From Fibrobacter sp. UWB10 (GTDB lineage Bacteria > Fibrobacterota > Fibrobacteria > Fibrobacterales > Fibrobacteraceae): 64,000 bases of DNA. The stretch is taken from NCBI RefSeq assembly GCF_900182935.1, contig NZ_FXUE01000004.1:236098-300097 (forward strand), given 5' to 3'. Under the pieces are notes generated by a model. The model was given only the letters and a program-made list of their open reading frames with translations. It did not search any database and was not told where the DNA came from. The position numbers and the translations under genes are program-made. Shown here in pieces: positions 51,171 through 60,215 of the stretch (its first letter is position 1; every line of letters starts with the position of its first letter).

Positions 51171-52598
51171 ATGTTAAAATTGAAGATTTTTCTTGTATTG
51201 CTGATGTGTAGTGCCTGTTTTGCCATTCCTTTCAAGGTGGAAACGGTTAAGGAAGGCTCGGGAGACCCCATTAAGGCAGGCCAGCTTATCAGGGTGCATT
51301 ACAAGAGCTATGTGTATTTAGACAGCGCAAGAATCTTAGCCGAAAAGGCTCGCTTGGCCGACTCGCTCCGCATCGCAGATTCTTTAAGACTTGCAAATGA
51401 TTTCAATTCTGACCAGGTAGCCGGTATGACAAATGTTGACACGGCTGCAACTCTGGACAAGTCTGCAAAAAACAAGAAGAAAAAGTCCAAGAACAAGAAG
51501 GAATCTAAAGCCGCAGTAGATACCGTGGCGCAAGCTCCTGTCGCAGAACCGGTGACGCTTGCAACCTACATCGATTCCATCTCTCCGCTTCCGTCTGACA
51601 CTCGCTTTAGACTGTTCTCGGAATCTTATTCCGGCGGCGAACCGCTTGAATTCACGCTTGGCATGGGCCTTGTGATTCAGGGTTGGGAAAAGGGACTTGT
51701 CGGCATGAAACCGGGCGAAGTCCGCAAACTCTATGTGCCGTACCAGATGGGCTACGGCGAAAATTCTCTCGAAGGCGTTCCTGAATATTCTGACTTGTTC
51801 TTTATTGTAGAACTCGTCAGCGCAGAAAAGCCGATGGAACCCGATGTGTTCCCCAAGAGCGTCGAAGGCCTCAAGTGGCGCGAAGCTGCCAAGGGCCTCA
51901 AGGTTTACGATGAAAAGGTCGGTACCGGTAAGCCTGCCATGGTAGGCTCCGTGCTCAAAACGCATTACACCGGCTGGCTCCTTTCTGGCCGCAAGTTCGG
52001 TTCCTCTAAAGACATGGGCAAGCCGCTCTCGGTCGTAATGGGTGCTGGCAAAATGATCAAGGGCTGGGAAGTCGGTCTCGAAGGCATGCGCGAAGGTGGC
52101 GTGCGCTGGTTCCGCATCTCTCCGGCTATGGGTTATGGCGCAACCGCTTACTCCATGATTCCTTCGAATTCGACTTTGATTTACCGCGTGGAACTCGTCT
52201 CTTCCGAAGTAGACGACGCTGTCATCGCGAACATGGATTTCTTCCCGGATACAACGACGCTTACATTTGAAAACGGCCCCGAAGGACTCCGTTATGCAGT
52301 CCTCAAGCAGGGCGAAGGCGAACCGGCCCGTAAAGGTAATGTGGCGAAAGTCCACTATACAGGCTGGCTCACTAATGGCTACAAGTTCGATAGCTCCCGC
52401 GACCGTGACCAAGTGTTTGCCTTTACGTTGGGCGCCGGCCGCGTGATTCGCGGTTGGGAACTCGGTGTGCAGGGCATGCTCCCTGGCGAAAAGAGAATTT
52501 TGGTGGTTCCGCCCGGACTCGGTTACGGTGCTCGCGGTGCAGGACCTATCCCTGGTGGTTCAACTCTGATCTTTGCAGTTGAATATCTCGGAGAGTAA
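51171..52598 (+). CDS. Exported peptidyl-prolyl isomerase with three FKBP domains
   Basis: This 475-residue protein has a signal peptide (cleavage after CFA), an AGGAG ribosome site and three FKBP units. Unit 1 (~22-215) is split by an insert of about 75 residues rich in Ala/Asp/Lys ([12 protein letters not shown]), and its active site is divergent ([12 protein letters not shown]). Unit 2 (~245-345) has [15 protein letters not shown] and [11 protein letters not shown]. Unit 3 (~372-475) is canonical ([45 protein letters not shown]). It should assist folding of exported proteins in the periplasm. Confidence 0.92.
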   Translation: MLKLKIFLVLLMCSACFAIPFKVETVKEGSGDPIKAGQLIRVHYKSYVYLDSARILAEKARLADSLRIADSLRLANDFNSDQVAGMTNVDTAATLDKSAKNKKKKSKNKKESKAAVDTVAQAPVAEPVTLATYIDSISPLPSDTRFRLFSESYSGGEPLEFTLGMGLVIQGWEKGLVGMKPGEVRKLYVPYQMGYGENSLEGVPEYSDLFFIVELVSAEKPMEPDVFPKSVEGLKWREAAKGLKVYDEKVGTGKPAMVGSVLKTHYTGWLLSGRKFGSSKDMGKPLSVVMGAGKMIKGWEVGLEGMREGGVRWFRISPAMGYGATAYSMIPSNSTLIYRVELVSSEVDDAVIANMDFFPDTTTLTFENGPEGLRYAVLKQGEGEPARKGNVAKVHYTGWLTNGYKFDSSRDRDQVFAFTLGAGRVIRGWELGVQGMLPGEKRILVVPPGLGYGARGAGPIPGGSTLIFAVEYLGE

Positions 52599-52638
52599 TT
52601 AGTTATTATTTACCGGTACGAATAAAACTGGAGTTTTT

Positions 52639-53706
52639 ATGGAAATCAAATGGCTTAATCCCGATGCAAAGTTTGACCGCCTGGTTTTGGCAGGCGATAT
52701 TGGTGGTACTAACACGAACCTTGGCCTTGTCGGTTACAAAGATGGCAAGTTCACGCTGATTCTTGAAACCGATTGCCCGTCTAAGGATATCGACGGTTTG
52801 GATGCCCCGATTCGCGAAACGCTCAAGATTGCTGTCGAAAGCCGTGCAGATCTTAAGCCCTCCCATATTTGCATCAGTGCCGCAGGCCCCGTGGCAAACA
52901 ACAAGTGCGTCATGACGAACCTCCCGTGGAGTGTCGATGGCGATGCTTTGACGTCTGCTACTGGAATCCCGACGCTCGTGATTAATGACTTCATGGCCAT
53001 TAGCTATGGCATTCCGACTCTCGATGTCGATGACCCCGCTCAGATTCACAAGCTTGTGCATACTGATGGCAGCACCCCTGCTCCGCAGAAGACCACCAAG
53101 GCCGTGATTGGCCCGGGTACCGGCATGGGTGTCGGCTTCCTTGCTTTCGATGGTCAAAAGTACATTCCGGCTTGCTCCGAAGGCGGCCACTCTACGTTTG
53201 CTCCGTTCGACAAGGATTCTCAGGAATTCCATGATTACATGGAAAAGAAGATTGGTACCGTGCCCGGTGTTGAACCGCTCGTTTCCGGTATGGGCCTTCG
53301 CAATATGTATGAATGGTGGAAGGAAACTCGTGGCGTTCCCGATAACGAAGCCTTCAAGAAGATCGAAGAAACCGAACCGAATGATCGCCCGAAGTACATC
53401 AGCCGCGCAAGCGATACTGATCCGGTCGCTGCCGAAATGATGCGCCTGTTTGTGAAGATGCTTGCCCGCTTTGCAAGCGATGCCGCAACGCTGTTCTTGC
53501 CGCTCGGTGGTTTCTACCTGGCCGGTGGTACCGTGCAGAAGGATCTTCGCTGGCTCGAACGTGACAACCTGTTCATGAAGTATTTCGAAAAGAACTACAA
53601 TCCGAACATCCGTCCGCTCTTGAACAAGATTCCGGTGTACGTCATCAAGGACTACAGCATCAGCCTTTACGGCGCTGCCAACGCAAGCCTGAACTTGCAG
53701 AAGTAA
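52639..53706 (+). CDS. glk: Glucokinase
   Basis: This 355-residue ROK-unrelated bacterial glucokinase phosphorylates glucose with ATP. It has the phosphate-binding DIGGTNTNLGLV near residues 20-31, ISAAGPVANNKCVMTNLPW, VINDFMAISYGIP (with the catalytic Asp), IGPGTGMGVGFL, EGGHSTFAPFD, and a C-terminal LGGFYLAGGTVQKD. In a cellulose- or glucan-degrading bacterium it would feed glucose released from polysaccharides into glycolysis. It is monocistronic, with a terminator at 53761. Confidence 0.95.
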   Translation: MEIKWLNPDAKFDRLVLAGDIGGTNTNLGLVGYKDGKFTLILETDCPSKDIDGLDAPIRETLKIAVESRADLKPSHICISAAGPVANNKCVMTNLPWSVDGDALTSATGIPTLVINDFMAISYGIPTLDVDDPAQIHKLVHTDGSTPAPQKTTKAVIGPGTGMGVGFLAFDGQKYIPACSEGGHSTFAPFDKDSQEFHDYMEKKIGTVPGVEPLVSGMGLRNMYEWWKETRGVPDNEAFKKIEETEPNDRPKYISRASDTDPVAAEMMRLFVKMLARFASDAATLFLPLGGFYLAGGTVQKDLRWLERDNLFMKYFEKNYNPNIRPLLNKIPVYVIKDYSISLYGAANASLNLQK

Positions 53707-53760
53707 CGCCTATTCGACAAGCTCAGGGCTGGCTCCGCGTCATCCTGAGCTAAACGACAA

Positions 53761-53789
53761 AAAAACTCCGCCTAAAAGCGGAGTTTTTT
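53761..53789. terminator. Bidirectional terminator between glk and the SPOR lipoprotein gene
   Basis: AAAAACTCCGC and GCGGAGTTTTT form an 11-bp stem with loop CTAAAA and end in T7; an A7 tract lies upstream. A short TCATCCTGAGC-type intergenic repeat precedes it at about 53711-53750. Confidence 0.85.
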
Positions 53790-53810
53790 TGATATCCATG
53801 TTTTCGCGGC

Positions 53811-54632
53811 TTATTCCCAATCGTCGAAGTTGTCGGAGGCTGCAGGTGCTGCAGGAGCCGGTTCCGGTGCGGGTTCAGGTGCCGGAGCGGGAGCTGGTTC
53901 AGGTTCAGGCTCAGGTGCCGGGGCTGGGGCCGGAGCAGGCGCAGGAGCCGGCGCAGGAGCCGGTTCGGGTTCAGGTGCGGGAGCCGGAGCAGGTGCCGGT
54001 TCAGGCTCAGGTGCGGGTTCCGGTTCGCTGTAAGTGTTAGAAGTAGAGTAGTTGTTGTTAGAGTAGTAATCGTCGTCGCCGCCGGGGTTGCCCACGTCGT
54101 CGTTCTTGCTCTTGTCTACCCACCAAGCAAAGTTAAGCGGAGTAAGAATCTGCTTGCCGTATTCCTGGGCGTTTGCGCTAGATTCGAAATAGCCCACGCG
54201 AATGCGGTAGTAGGTACCTTCGAGTTCGCCCGGGTTTTCAACTTCGGCAATGTATGCCTTCACGTTGTTTTCAGCGAGTTTCTTTACGATGCCATCAGCA
54301 GCTCTCTTGGAGGACTGAATGCTCACCTGGACCACGTATTCGCCCTTGGAAAGCGGCTGGATGCTGCCAGCGGCTGCAGGAACGAAAGAACTCGGGGCTT
54401 CTTCAGCCGGTGCTTCAGAAGCTTCCGTGTTGCCAGAAAGGGACTGGATGGGGACAAGTTCCGGTTCTTCGGCCTTCGGCTGTTCAGCTGTGGCCTGTTC
54501 GGCAGGGGCGGCCTGTTCTGCAGGCTTGGCTGCCGGTTCCATCTTCGGAACCAGTTCTTCTTCTTCATTGCAAGCAACGAGCAGGGAGCCTGCAAGAGCA
54601 AGGGCGCTTAGAGATAAGATCGATTTTTTCAT
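53811..54632 (-). CDS. SPOR-domain lipoprotein with EPAP-repeat C-terminal spacer
   Basis: The start at 54632 gives lipobox LLVAC (Cys20) and 273 residues. After an Ala/Glu/Pro linker, residues ~95-170 form a SPOR domain (EYVVQVSIQSSKRAADGIVKKL, GTYYRIRVGYFESSANAQEY), which in general binds denuded glycan strands of peptidoglycan, often at the division site. The C-terminal 80 residues are an (E/A)-P-A-P spacer of about 60 residues followed by a short acidic end (DNFDDWE). In most SPOR proteins the domain is C-terminal; here the spacer follows it, perhaps presenting the acidic end at a distance. Confidence 0.85.
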   Translation of the reverse strand: MKKSILSLSALALAGSLLVACNEEEELVPKMEPAAKPAEQAAPAEQATAEQPKAEEPELVPIQSLSGNTEASEAPAEEAPSSFVPAAAGSIQPLSKGEYVVQVSIQSSKRAADGIVKKLAENNVKAYIAEVENPGELEGTYYRIRVGYFESSANAQEYGKQILTPLNFAWWVDKSKNDDVGNPGGDDDYYSNNNYSTSNTYSEPEPAPEPEPAPAPAPAPEPEPAPAPAPAPAPAPAPAPEPEPEPAPAPAPEPAPEPAPAAPAASDNFDDWE

Positions 54633-54772
54633 CCAATTCTCCACTTTTTCGAAAAACAAGACAACGTAAGTGGTCTTTAATAACAAAAATATACATAAGT
54701 CTTTGATAAACCGCAAGTTATAATGTAAAAAAATATCAAAAATCGCCTTAAAAGGGCCTTTTTAATATACCC

Positions 54773-54801
54773 TTGACGAAATTCCGTCAATTAAATATAT
54801 T
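54773..54801 (+). promoter_or_regulatory. Promoter of rpsU
   Basis: TTGACG (54773-54778), a 17-base spacer and TATATT (54796-54801) give a near-consensus promoter with an expected start near 54808, leaving a leader of about 37 bases before rpsU. Confidence 0.8.
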
Positions 54802-54844
54802 TGGCTATCCAAAAACGAATTTCTAATTTAACCAAAGGATAATC

Positions 54845-55054
54845 GTGATCGGCGTAATTGTTAAGTCCAACGAACCTTTTGAACGCGCTCTCAAGCGTTT
54901 CACCAAGTCCTGCGAAAAGAATGGCATCATTTCCGATGTCAAGAAGCGTCAGCGCTTCGAAAAGCCTTCTGAAGAAAAGAAGCGCATCGAAACTGCTGCT
55001 CGTCGCAAGCGCTTGAAAGAAATCGCTGACCAGAACCGTAAGCGTCTCTACTAG
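54845..55054 (+). CDS. rpsU: 30S ribosomal protein S21
   Basis: This 69-residue basic protein begins at a GTG codon behind AAAGGA. It matches S21: IGVIVKSNEPFERALKRFTK, CEKNGIISDVKKRQRFEKPS, and a Lys/Arg-rich helical tail. It is part of the small ribosomal subunit and takes part in initiation. It is followed after 119 bases by yqeY, which is a common bacterial arrangement, and a long hairpin lies between them. Confidence 0.95.
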   Translation: MIGVIVKSNEPFERALKRFTKSCEKNGIISDVKKRQRFEKPSEEKKRIETAARRKRLKEIADQNRKRLY

Positions 55055-55078
55055 TCGCTAATAAGGCATCGATTTTGT

Positions 55079-55111
55079 AATGAGTCGTCGGTCTAAGACC
55101 GGTGGCTCGTT
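55079..55111 (+). promoter_or_regulatory. Long hairpin between rpsU and yqeY
   Basis: Bases 55079-55094 pair with 55096-55111 along 16 positions, using several G-U pairs. No T tract follows. It may stabilise the rpsU message or attenuate reading into yqeY. Confidence 0.4.
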
Positions 55112-55173
55112 GCGTGTTTCTAGAGCTAAAACCTAAATGCCAGGAGCGGGGCGTAATCCGCCAAGGGTAGAAC

Positions 55174-55644
55174 ATGAGCAGTGCATTGCTGACTAAGATT
55201 AAAGACGATATCAAGGCCGCCATGAAGGCGCACGATTCCGAAACTCTCGGAACGCTCCGTACCCTCCATTCCGACATCAAGAACGAAGCCATGAAGAATG
55301 GTGCCACTCCGGCCCAGATTGAAGAAACCATCACCGACGAAATGTGTGTCGACGTTCTTGCTCGTAGCGTTAAGCAGAAGCAAGAAGCTATCGACATCCT
55401 CACGAAGGGTGGCTTCATGGACAAGATTCCGGCCGAAGAAGCTGTCATCGCTCTGTACCGCAAGTACATGCCTGCCGAAATGACCGAAGACGAAGTCAAG
55501 GCTCTCATTGCAGAAATCAAGGCCGCGACCGGTGCTTCTAGCCCCAAGGACATGGGCAAGATCATGAAGGAACTTTCCCCGAAGGTCAAGGGCCGTTTCG
55601 ACGCCAAGCGTGCTTCCGCTCTCGTGCAAGAAGCTCTCAAGTAA
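55174..55644 (+). CDS. yqeY: GatB/YqeY-domain protein
   Basis: The 156-residue protein has the YqeY domain, which resembles the tail of the GatB amidotransferase subunit. Typical segments are LLTKIKDDIKAAMKAHD, LRTLHSDIKNEAM, RSVKQKQEAID, EEAVIALYRKYMP, and SPKDMGKIMKELSPKVKGRFD. It is thought to bind RNA or act near tRNA, but no reaction is established. It follows rpsU and precedes a sigma-54-type regulator after 21 bases. Confidence 0.92.
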   Translation: MSSALLTKIKDDIKAAMKAHDSETLGTLRTLHSDIKNEAMKNGATPAQIEETITDEMCVDVLARSVKQKQEAIDILTKGGFMDKIPAEEAVIALYRKYMPAEMTEDEVKALIAEIKAATGASSPKDMGKIMKELSPKVKGRFDAKRASALVQEALK

Positions 55645-55665
55645 TTGACTATAAGGTAGGCCACC

Positions 55666-57195
55666 ATGCCCACCTCGCAATCCAAAATCCTTGAATTGGA
55701 GCTGCTCTACAAGATCAGCTCCATTTTGAACCAAACGCTTGATTTCGAAAGCGTCGCGCACCCGATTTTGGAAGTGGTGGAATCCACGATGGGCGTGGAA
55801 CATGCAACCCTCACCTTGTACAACCGCCATACTGGCGAAATCTCCATTGAAATTGCAGAAGGCCTTTCAAGCCGTCAGGCGCGTAAGGGCCGCTATAAAG
55901 TGGGCGAAGGTATTACCGGCCGTGTTGTGGAAACCGGTAAGCCGATTATCATTCCTTCCGTTGCAAAAGACCCGGACTTCTTGGACAGAACAGGGCGCGG
56001 TAAGACCGAAGACAAGGCCTTCCTTTGCGTGCCTGTGATTATGGAACACCAGGTGATTGGCGCCTTCAGTGCCGACGTCCAGAATCCGGTTGAAGATGAA
56101 CTTCCTGAAAAGCTCCGTCTGCTCGAAATTATTGCTCAGATGCTTGCGGCGGCTGTGAAGCTTCGTCGTGAAGCCCGCGAAGAAAACGAACTTCTAAAAG
56201 CTGAAAACGAACGACTCACGCTTGAACTTAAGGACCGTTTCCAGCCCGATAATATCATCGGACGTTCGAGCGAGATGCAGCGCGTGTACGCGCAGATTGA
56301 CCAAGTGTCAAAAAGCCCCCTGCCCGCTCTTATTGTGGGCGAGGTGGGTACGGGTAAGGGGCTCGTGGCTGAGGCTATCCATTACCGTTCTGACCGCAAC
56401 ATGGGCCCGTTCGTCCGCGTCCATTGCGCCTCCATGCCGGAATCGGTGCTGGACCGTGAATTGTTCGGTAGTGTGCGCGGAGCCTTGGTGGGCGTATTTG
56501 CCGAAACGCCTGGCCGCGTAGAACAGGCCGAAGGCGGCACGCTCTTCCTTGACGAAGTGGGCGAACTTTCACCGAACCTTCAGGTAAAGCTTTTGCGTTT
56601 AATGCAGAACGGCGAAGTCGAACGCATTGGCGCCCGCATTGCAAAGAAGGTGAACGTGCGCGTGATTGCGGCCACCACCAAGAACTTGCAACAGATGGTC
56701 GAAGAAGGAACCTTCCGCGAAGACTTATACTACCAGTTGCATATTTTCCCGATTTACGTGCCGCCACTTCGCAACCGCAAAACCGACATCGTGCTCCTGG
56801 CGGACCACTTCGTTGAACATTACTGCCGTATTGTGGGCAAGAATGTGCGCCGCCTCGCACGCACGACCATCAATATGCTCATGAGCTATCCGTGGCCCGG
56901 AAATGTGCGCGAACTCGAAAATGGAATTGAACGCGCCGTCCTTGTGGCCGACGAAGATGTCATCTACCCGCACCATTTCCCGACCACACTCCAGACCGCC
57001 GAAACGAGCGGCACCCCCGTGAATGGAAACCTCAAGCGCATGGTAGAAGCTTACGAACGCGATATCATCTGCGACGCCCTGAAAAGTTCCAAGGGCAAAG
57101 TTGCCGCTGCCGCCCGCAGTCTTTCCACGACTCCGCGTATTCTTACATACAAAATAAACCAGCTCGGCATAGACCTCGCTGGTTTCGGAAAATAA
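55666..57195 (+). CDS. GAF-AAA-Fis transcription regulator, NifA-like, with degenerate GAFTGA
   Basis: The 509-residue protein has a GAF domain (~22-165), a short coiled coil (~168-195), an AAA+ domain (~205-435) and a Fis-type helix-turn-helix (~455-505, KGKVAAAARSLSTTPRILTYKI). Walker A is GEVGTGKG (~226-233) and Walker B is TLFLDEVGEL. The loop that contacts sigma-54, normally GAFTGA, is GALVGV at 272-277. Arg-containing sensor regions are otherwise normal. Without the Thr of that loop it may not open sigma-54 promoters; TyrR is a precedent for such a relative. It is the third gene after rpsU and yqeY. Confidence 0.88.
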   Translation: MPTSQSKILELELLYKISSILNQTLDFESVAHPILEVVESTMGVEHATLTLYNRHTGEISIEIAEGLSSRQARKGRYKVGEGITGRVVETGKPIIIPSVAKDPDFLDRTGRGKTEDKAFLCVPVIMEHQVIGAFSADVQNPVEDELPEKLRLLEIIAQMLAAAVKLRREAREENELLKAENERLTLELKDRFQPDNIIGRSSEMQRVYAQIDQVSKSPLPALIVGEVGTGKGLVAEAIHYRSDRNMGPFVRVHCASMPESVLDRELFGSVRGALVGVFAETPGRVEQAEGGTLFLDEVGELSPNLQVKLLRLMQNGEVERIGARIAKKVNVRVIAATTKNLQQMVEEGTFREDLYYQLHIFPIYVPPLRNRKTDIVLLADHFVEHYCRIVGKNVRRLARTTINMLMSYPWPGNVRELENGIERAVLVADEDVIYPHHFPTTLQTAETSGTPVNGNLKRMVEAYERDIICDALKSSKGKVAAAARSLSTTPRILTYKINQLGIDLAGFGK

Positions 57196-57207
57196 AGCTT
57201 AATCTTT

Positions 57208-57825
57208 TTAGTTCCAAGTGGCAGAAAGCCTTAGTGTTATACCCAGGGATGATTCTCTTGCGTCTGCAAGGTTGGATGCAAAACCATATAGAAGGGCTGC
57301 CGATGCGCCGATGCCCCAGTTGTCGCTTACCCACCATTCTTTTCCTCCGCCAACTTGAAAGCCGAATCCGGTGTTGATGTCCTGAGATGTGTTGCTTTGG
57401 ACGATTGCGGAGAATACTGCTATATCATCATTGGCATGGAATTGACTGATACCGCATGAAGCTGTGATGAAAATATTGTTTTCAAAATAATGTGTGGCGC
57501 CCAAACCAAAAAGCGCCATGTTGACTCTAATGTTTTGATAATCACGGTCGTCACCATAGTTGGTGGTTCCTGTTTTCGTTGTACCGGCGAGTGTTAGGTG
57601 CAAAAGGGTGTTGTAGGAAACTTTTCCGCCAAGTTTAAAATCAATATCGGTCGCAAGTCCTGCCACGTTATGGGTTACTTCTTCTCTGTCATCAGGAACG
57701 AAGTCGATGGATTGGTAGCCCATTCCTATGGCTATGCTTAAGAACCCCCCGTCGTGCGTCCTAGGTTCGGATGCGGCAAAATTGAGAGATGTCATTATGG
57801 CGACAAGAATGAGCAATTTTTTCAT
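57208..57825 (-). CDS. Small outer-membrane beta-barrel protein
   Basis: The start at 57825 is supported by AAGGAA and gives a signal peptide (MKKLLILVAIMTSLNFAA) and 205 residues. The mature part is a regular set of amphipathic strands (FLSIAIGMGYQSIDF, VSYNTLLHLTLAG, VNMALFGLGATHYFENNIFI, FGFQVGGGKEWWVSDNWG, LGITLRLSATWN), like OmpX/OmpW-type eight-strand barrels. The closing aromatic-rich strand supports this. Its function is unknown and it is monocistronic. Confidence 0.75.
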   Translation of the reverse strand: MKKLLILVAIMTSLNFAASEPRTHDGGFLSIAIGMGYQSIDFVPDDREEVTHNVAGLATDIDFKLGGKVSYNTLLHLTLAGTTKTGTTNYGDDRDYQNIRVNMALFGLGATHYFENNIFITASCGISQFHANDDIAVFSAIVQSNTSQDINTGFGFQVGGGKEWWVSDNWGIGASAALLYGFASNLADARESSLGITLRLSATWN

Positions 57826-58031
57826 AATGATTTCCTTAAAAGGTGTGAAAAAGATAGAAAAACGTGTTCTCAAATCAATGCAATCAAGACATTATGAGGT
57901 ATTTTCTATATTTATCATCGTATGGTAATCCACTCCTACTACATGGGCTTTCAGTGATTAGTTGTTCGTTATACCTGTGAACATCTATTAACTAGCCCGT
58001 AGGGCGTAACTATTAACGAATAACTAAAACT

Positions 58032-59249
58032 ATGCAATTCCGTCCTGTAAAAGAACAGCTTGAAATTTTGATGCGCGGCGTTATCGATGTGGTGCCGCAA
58101 GATGAACTCGAAAAGAAACTCCAGAAGTCTTACGATACCGGTGTTCCTCTCCGTGTGAAAATGGGTGTTGACCCGACTGCTCCGGATGTTCATTTCGGTC
58201 ATACCGTCGTGATGCGCAAGCTCCGCCAGTTCCAGGACTTGGGCCATACCGTGGTGCTCATCGTGGGTGACTACACGGCTCAGATTGGTGACCCGAGCGG
58301 TCGTAACAAGGCTCGTCCGCGCCTCAGTCATGAACAGGTTCTTGAAAACGCAAAGGAATACCAGGAACAGTTCTTCAAGGTGGTCCGCCGCGATCAGGTG
58401 GAAATTCATTACAACGGTGAATGGTTCTCTAAACTCCCGTTCAGCAAGGTGACTGAACTCATGGGCCAGTTTACTGTAGCCCAGATGCTCGAACGCGAAG
58501 ACTTCCATAACCGTTATGCAGCCAATACGCCGATTAGCCTGCACGAATTCATGTACCCCATGATGCAGGGCTATGATTCCGTTGCTATCAATAGCGACGT
58601 GGAACTCGGCGGCACCGACCAGAAGTTCAACGTGCTTCGCGGTCGCGACTTGCAGCTTTTCGAAGGCATGGAACCGCAGATTGGTCTCTTCATGCCGATT
58701 CTCCTCGGTACCGACGGCAAGGTCAAGATGTCCAAGTCCATCGGTAACTACGTGGGCCTGAATGAACCGGCCGACGTCATGTACCACAAGATTTATAGCC
58801 TCGCCGATAGCATCGTTGAAAACTGGTTCGAACTTCTGACCAACATCCCGCTCGAAGAAATCAAGCAGATGATGGCCGACATTGCCGCAGGCAAGATGAA
58901 CCCCAACGATGCCAAGCATCGTCTCGCTATCGATATCGTGACGCAGTACTACGGTGCAGAAGCCGCCGAGGCCGCCGCTGCCAAGGAACGCGAAATTCAC
59001 AGCGGTAATGCCATTCCGAGCGATGCTGCTGAATGCAGCGTGGCGGCCGGCACCTACGGTGCCTTGGACCTGCTCGTTGAAATCAAGGCCTTCGCCTCTA
59101 AGGGCGAAGCTCGCCGCATGGTCCAGAACGGCGGCGTGAAGATTGCCGGCGAAAAGCTCGCCGATCCGCAGTCCCAGATCGAAATCAAGGGCGCTGACCA
59201 GCTGGTTATCCAGGTGGGTAAGCGTAAATTCTTCAAGGTCAATTTCTAG
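58032..59249 (+). CDS. tyrS: Tyrosyl-tRNA synthetase
   Basis: This 405-residue class I synthetase charges tRNA-Tyr. It shows HFGH at residues 54-57 (the HIGH motif), GDYTAQIGDPSGR, the Tyr/ATP-binding GGTDQKFN, and KMSKS near 232-236, followed by an S4 RNA-binding domain at the C-terminus (LLVEIKAFASKGEARRMVQNGGVKIAGEK). Length and order fit the TyrRS-Z (longer) type. No ribosome site is apparent. The following kinase gene begins six bases later. Confidence 0.96.
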   Translation: MQFRPVKEQLEILMRGVIDVVPQDELEKKLQKSYDTGVPLRVKMGVDPTAPDVHFGHTVVMRKLRQFQDLGHTVVLIVGDYTAQIGDPSGRNKARPRLSHEQVLENAKEYQEQFFKVVRRDQVEIHYNGEWFSKLPFSKVTELMGQFTVAQMLEREDFHNRYAANTPISLHEFMYPMMQGYDSVAINSDVELGGTDQKFNVLRGRDLQLFEGMEPQIGLFMPILLGTDGKVKMSKSIGNYVGLNEPADVMYHKIYSLADSIVENWFELLTNIPLEEIKQMMADIAAGKMNPNDAKHRLAIDIVTQYYGAEAAEAAAAKEREIHSGNAIPSDAAECSVAAGTYGALDLLVEIKAFASKGEARRMVQNGGVKIAGEKLADPQSQIEIKGADQLVIQVGKRKFFKVNF

Positions 59250-59255
59250 GCTATC

Positions 59256-60212
59256 ATGTCGCAGGAAATCCTTATTCTCGGGCTCAATCCCGCTTGGCAG
59301 CGCTTGTTCTTCTTGGACAAGTTTACGCCGGGCGAGGTGCACCGTATCGGCAAAATCGAAGAGTATGCTTCGGGCAAGGGCATCAACTGCGGGCTCGTTC
59401 TTCACCTTTTGGGTGGAACGCCGCTCCTGATGCATTTCTTGGGCTCGGAACATGGTCCTAAAATCTTCGATGAAATGTCCGCTTACGGAATACAGCAGGC
59501 GCCCGTCTGGATTAAGGAACCCACGCGTATCTGCACGACCATTGTGAGCGAAGGCAATTCGACCGAGCTCATTGAACCGTCGCCGATTCTTTCTGAAATT
59601 GAAAACGGCGACTTCCTGCAGACCATTAATGATTACTGGAATTCCACGCAAAGGGTCGCTTTGTGTGGAACCTTCCCGCAGGGCTTTAATATTGAGCAAT
59701 TGAACGCGCTTGACTTTGCTGGCAAAAAGATTTATGTCGATGCCATCGAAGGCATTGATTCCTGGCTTGAAAAGGGCGTAGAACTCCTGAAAATTAATAT
59801 CAAGGAATACTGCAAACTTCTTTCTCGCTTGGGAATTCCGCAGGTGATGTCGAGCCCGCAGTTCTGGAAAATGACGGCTACGGCAGTGCTTGAACGCTTG
59901 CCGATTAAGGCGCTCGTTGTCACCGACGAAGACGCTCCTGTTCGCGCCTTCCGCTTGGTCGAAAAGAAGTTTCAGGGCGTACAGCTCTTGCCGCCTACGG
60001 TACAGGTCAACAACCGTATCGGTGCGGGCGATTCGTTCTTTGCCGGCTGGCTTTACGCCGACACCATGGGCCTCGATTTTGAACAGTGTCTCATTAAGGC
60101 AACTGCAGTTGCTTCTGCTCGCTGCGAAGTGGAACGTCCCTGCAATATTAAGGTCGAACGCGTTGCAGAACTAGAAGCAACGATTGTCGATGCGGTAGAA
60201 AAACTGGAGTAG
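59256..60212 (+). CDS. PfkB-family sugar kinase (1-phosphofructokinase-like)
   Basis: The 318-residue protein starts ILILGLNPAWQRLFFLDKF and has YASGKGINCGLVLHLLGG, the pattern of 1-phosphofructokinase/tagatose-6-phosphate kinase, and the PfkB signature NRIGAGDSFFAGW with the catalytic Asp. The substrate is probably a sugar phosphate. It lies between tyrS and mqnB with gaps of six and three bases, so it may be co-transcribed with both, though no metabolic link is evident. Confidence 0.88.
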   Translation: MSQEILILGLNPAWQRLFFLDKFTPGEVHRIGKIEEYASGKGINCGLVLHLLGGTPLLMHFLGSEHGPKIFDEMSAYGIQQAPVWIKEPTRICTTIVSEGNSTELIEPSPILSEIENGDFLQTINDYWNSTQRVALCGTFPQGFNIEQLNALDFAGKKIYVDAIEGIDSWLEKGVELLKINIKEYCKLLSRLGIPQVMSSPQFWKMTATAVLERLPIKALVVTDEDAPVRAFRLVEKKFQGVQLLPPTVQVNNRIGAGDSFFAGWLYADTMGLDFEQCLIKATAVASARCEVERPCNIKVERVAELEATIVDAVEKLE

Positions 60213-60215
60213 TCT

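Noticed and set aside
55116..55132. GTTTCTAGAGCTAAAAC, resembling part of a type II CRISPR repeat or tracrRNA pairing segment.
   Set aside because: It occurs only once, with no repeat-spacer array and no cas genes nearby. It is a chance likeness.
57969..59699. A 576-codon frame antisense to tyrS and the PfkB kinase gene.
   Set aside because: Both plus-strand genes have complete, unmistakable motifs. The antisense protein looks like a shadow translation.
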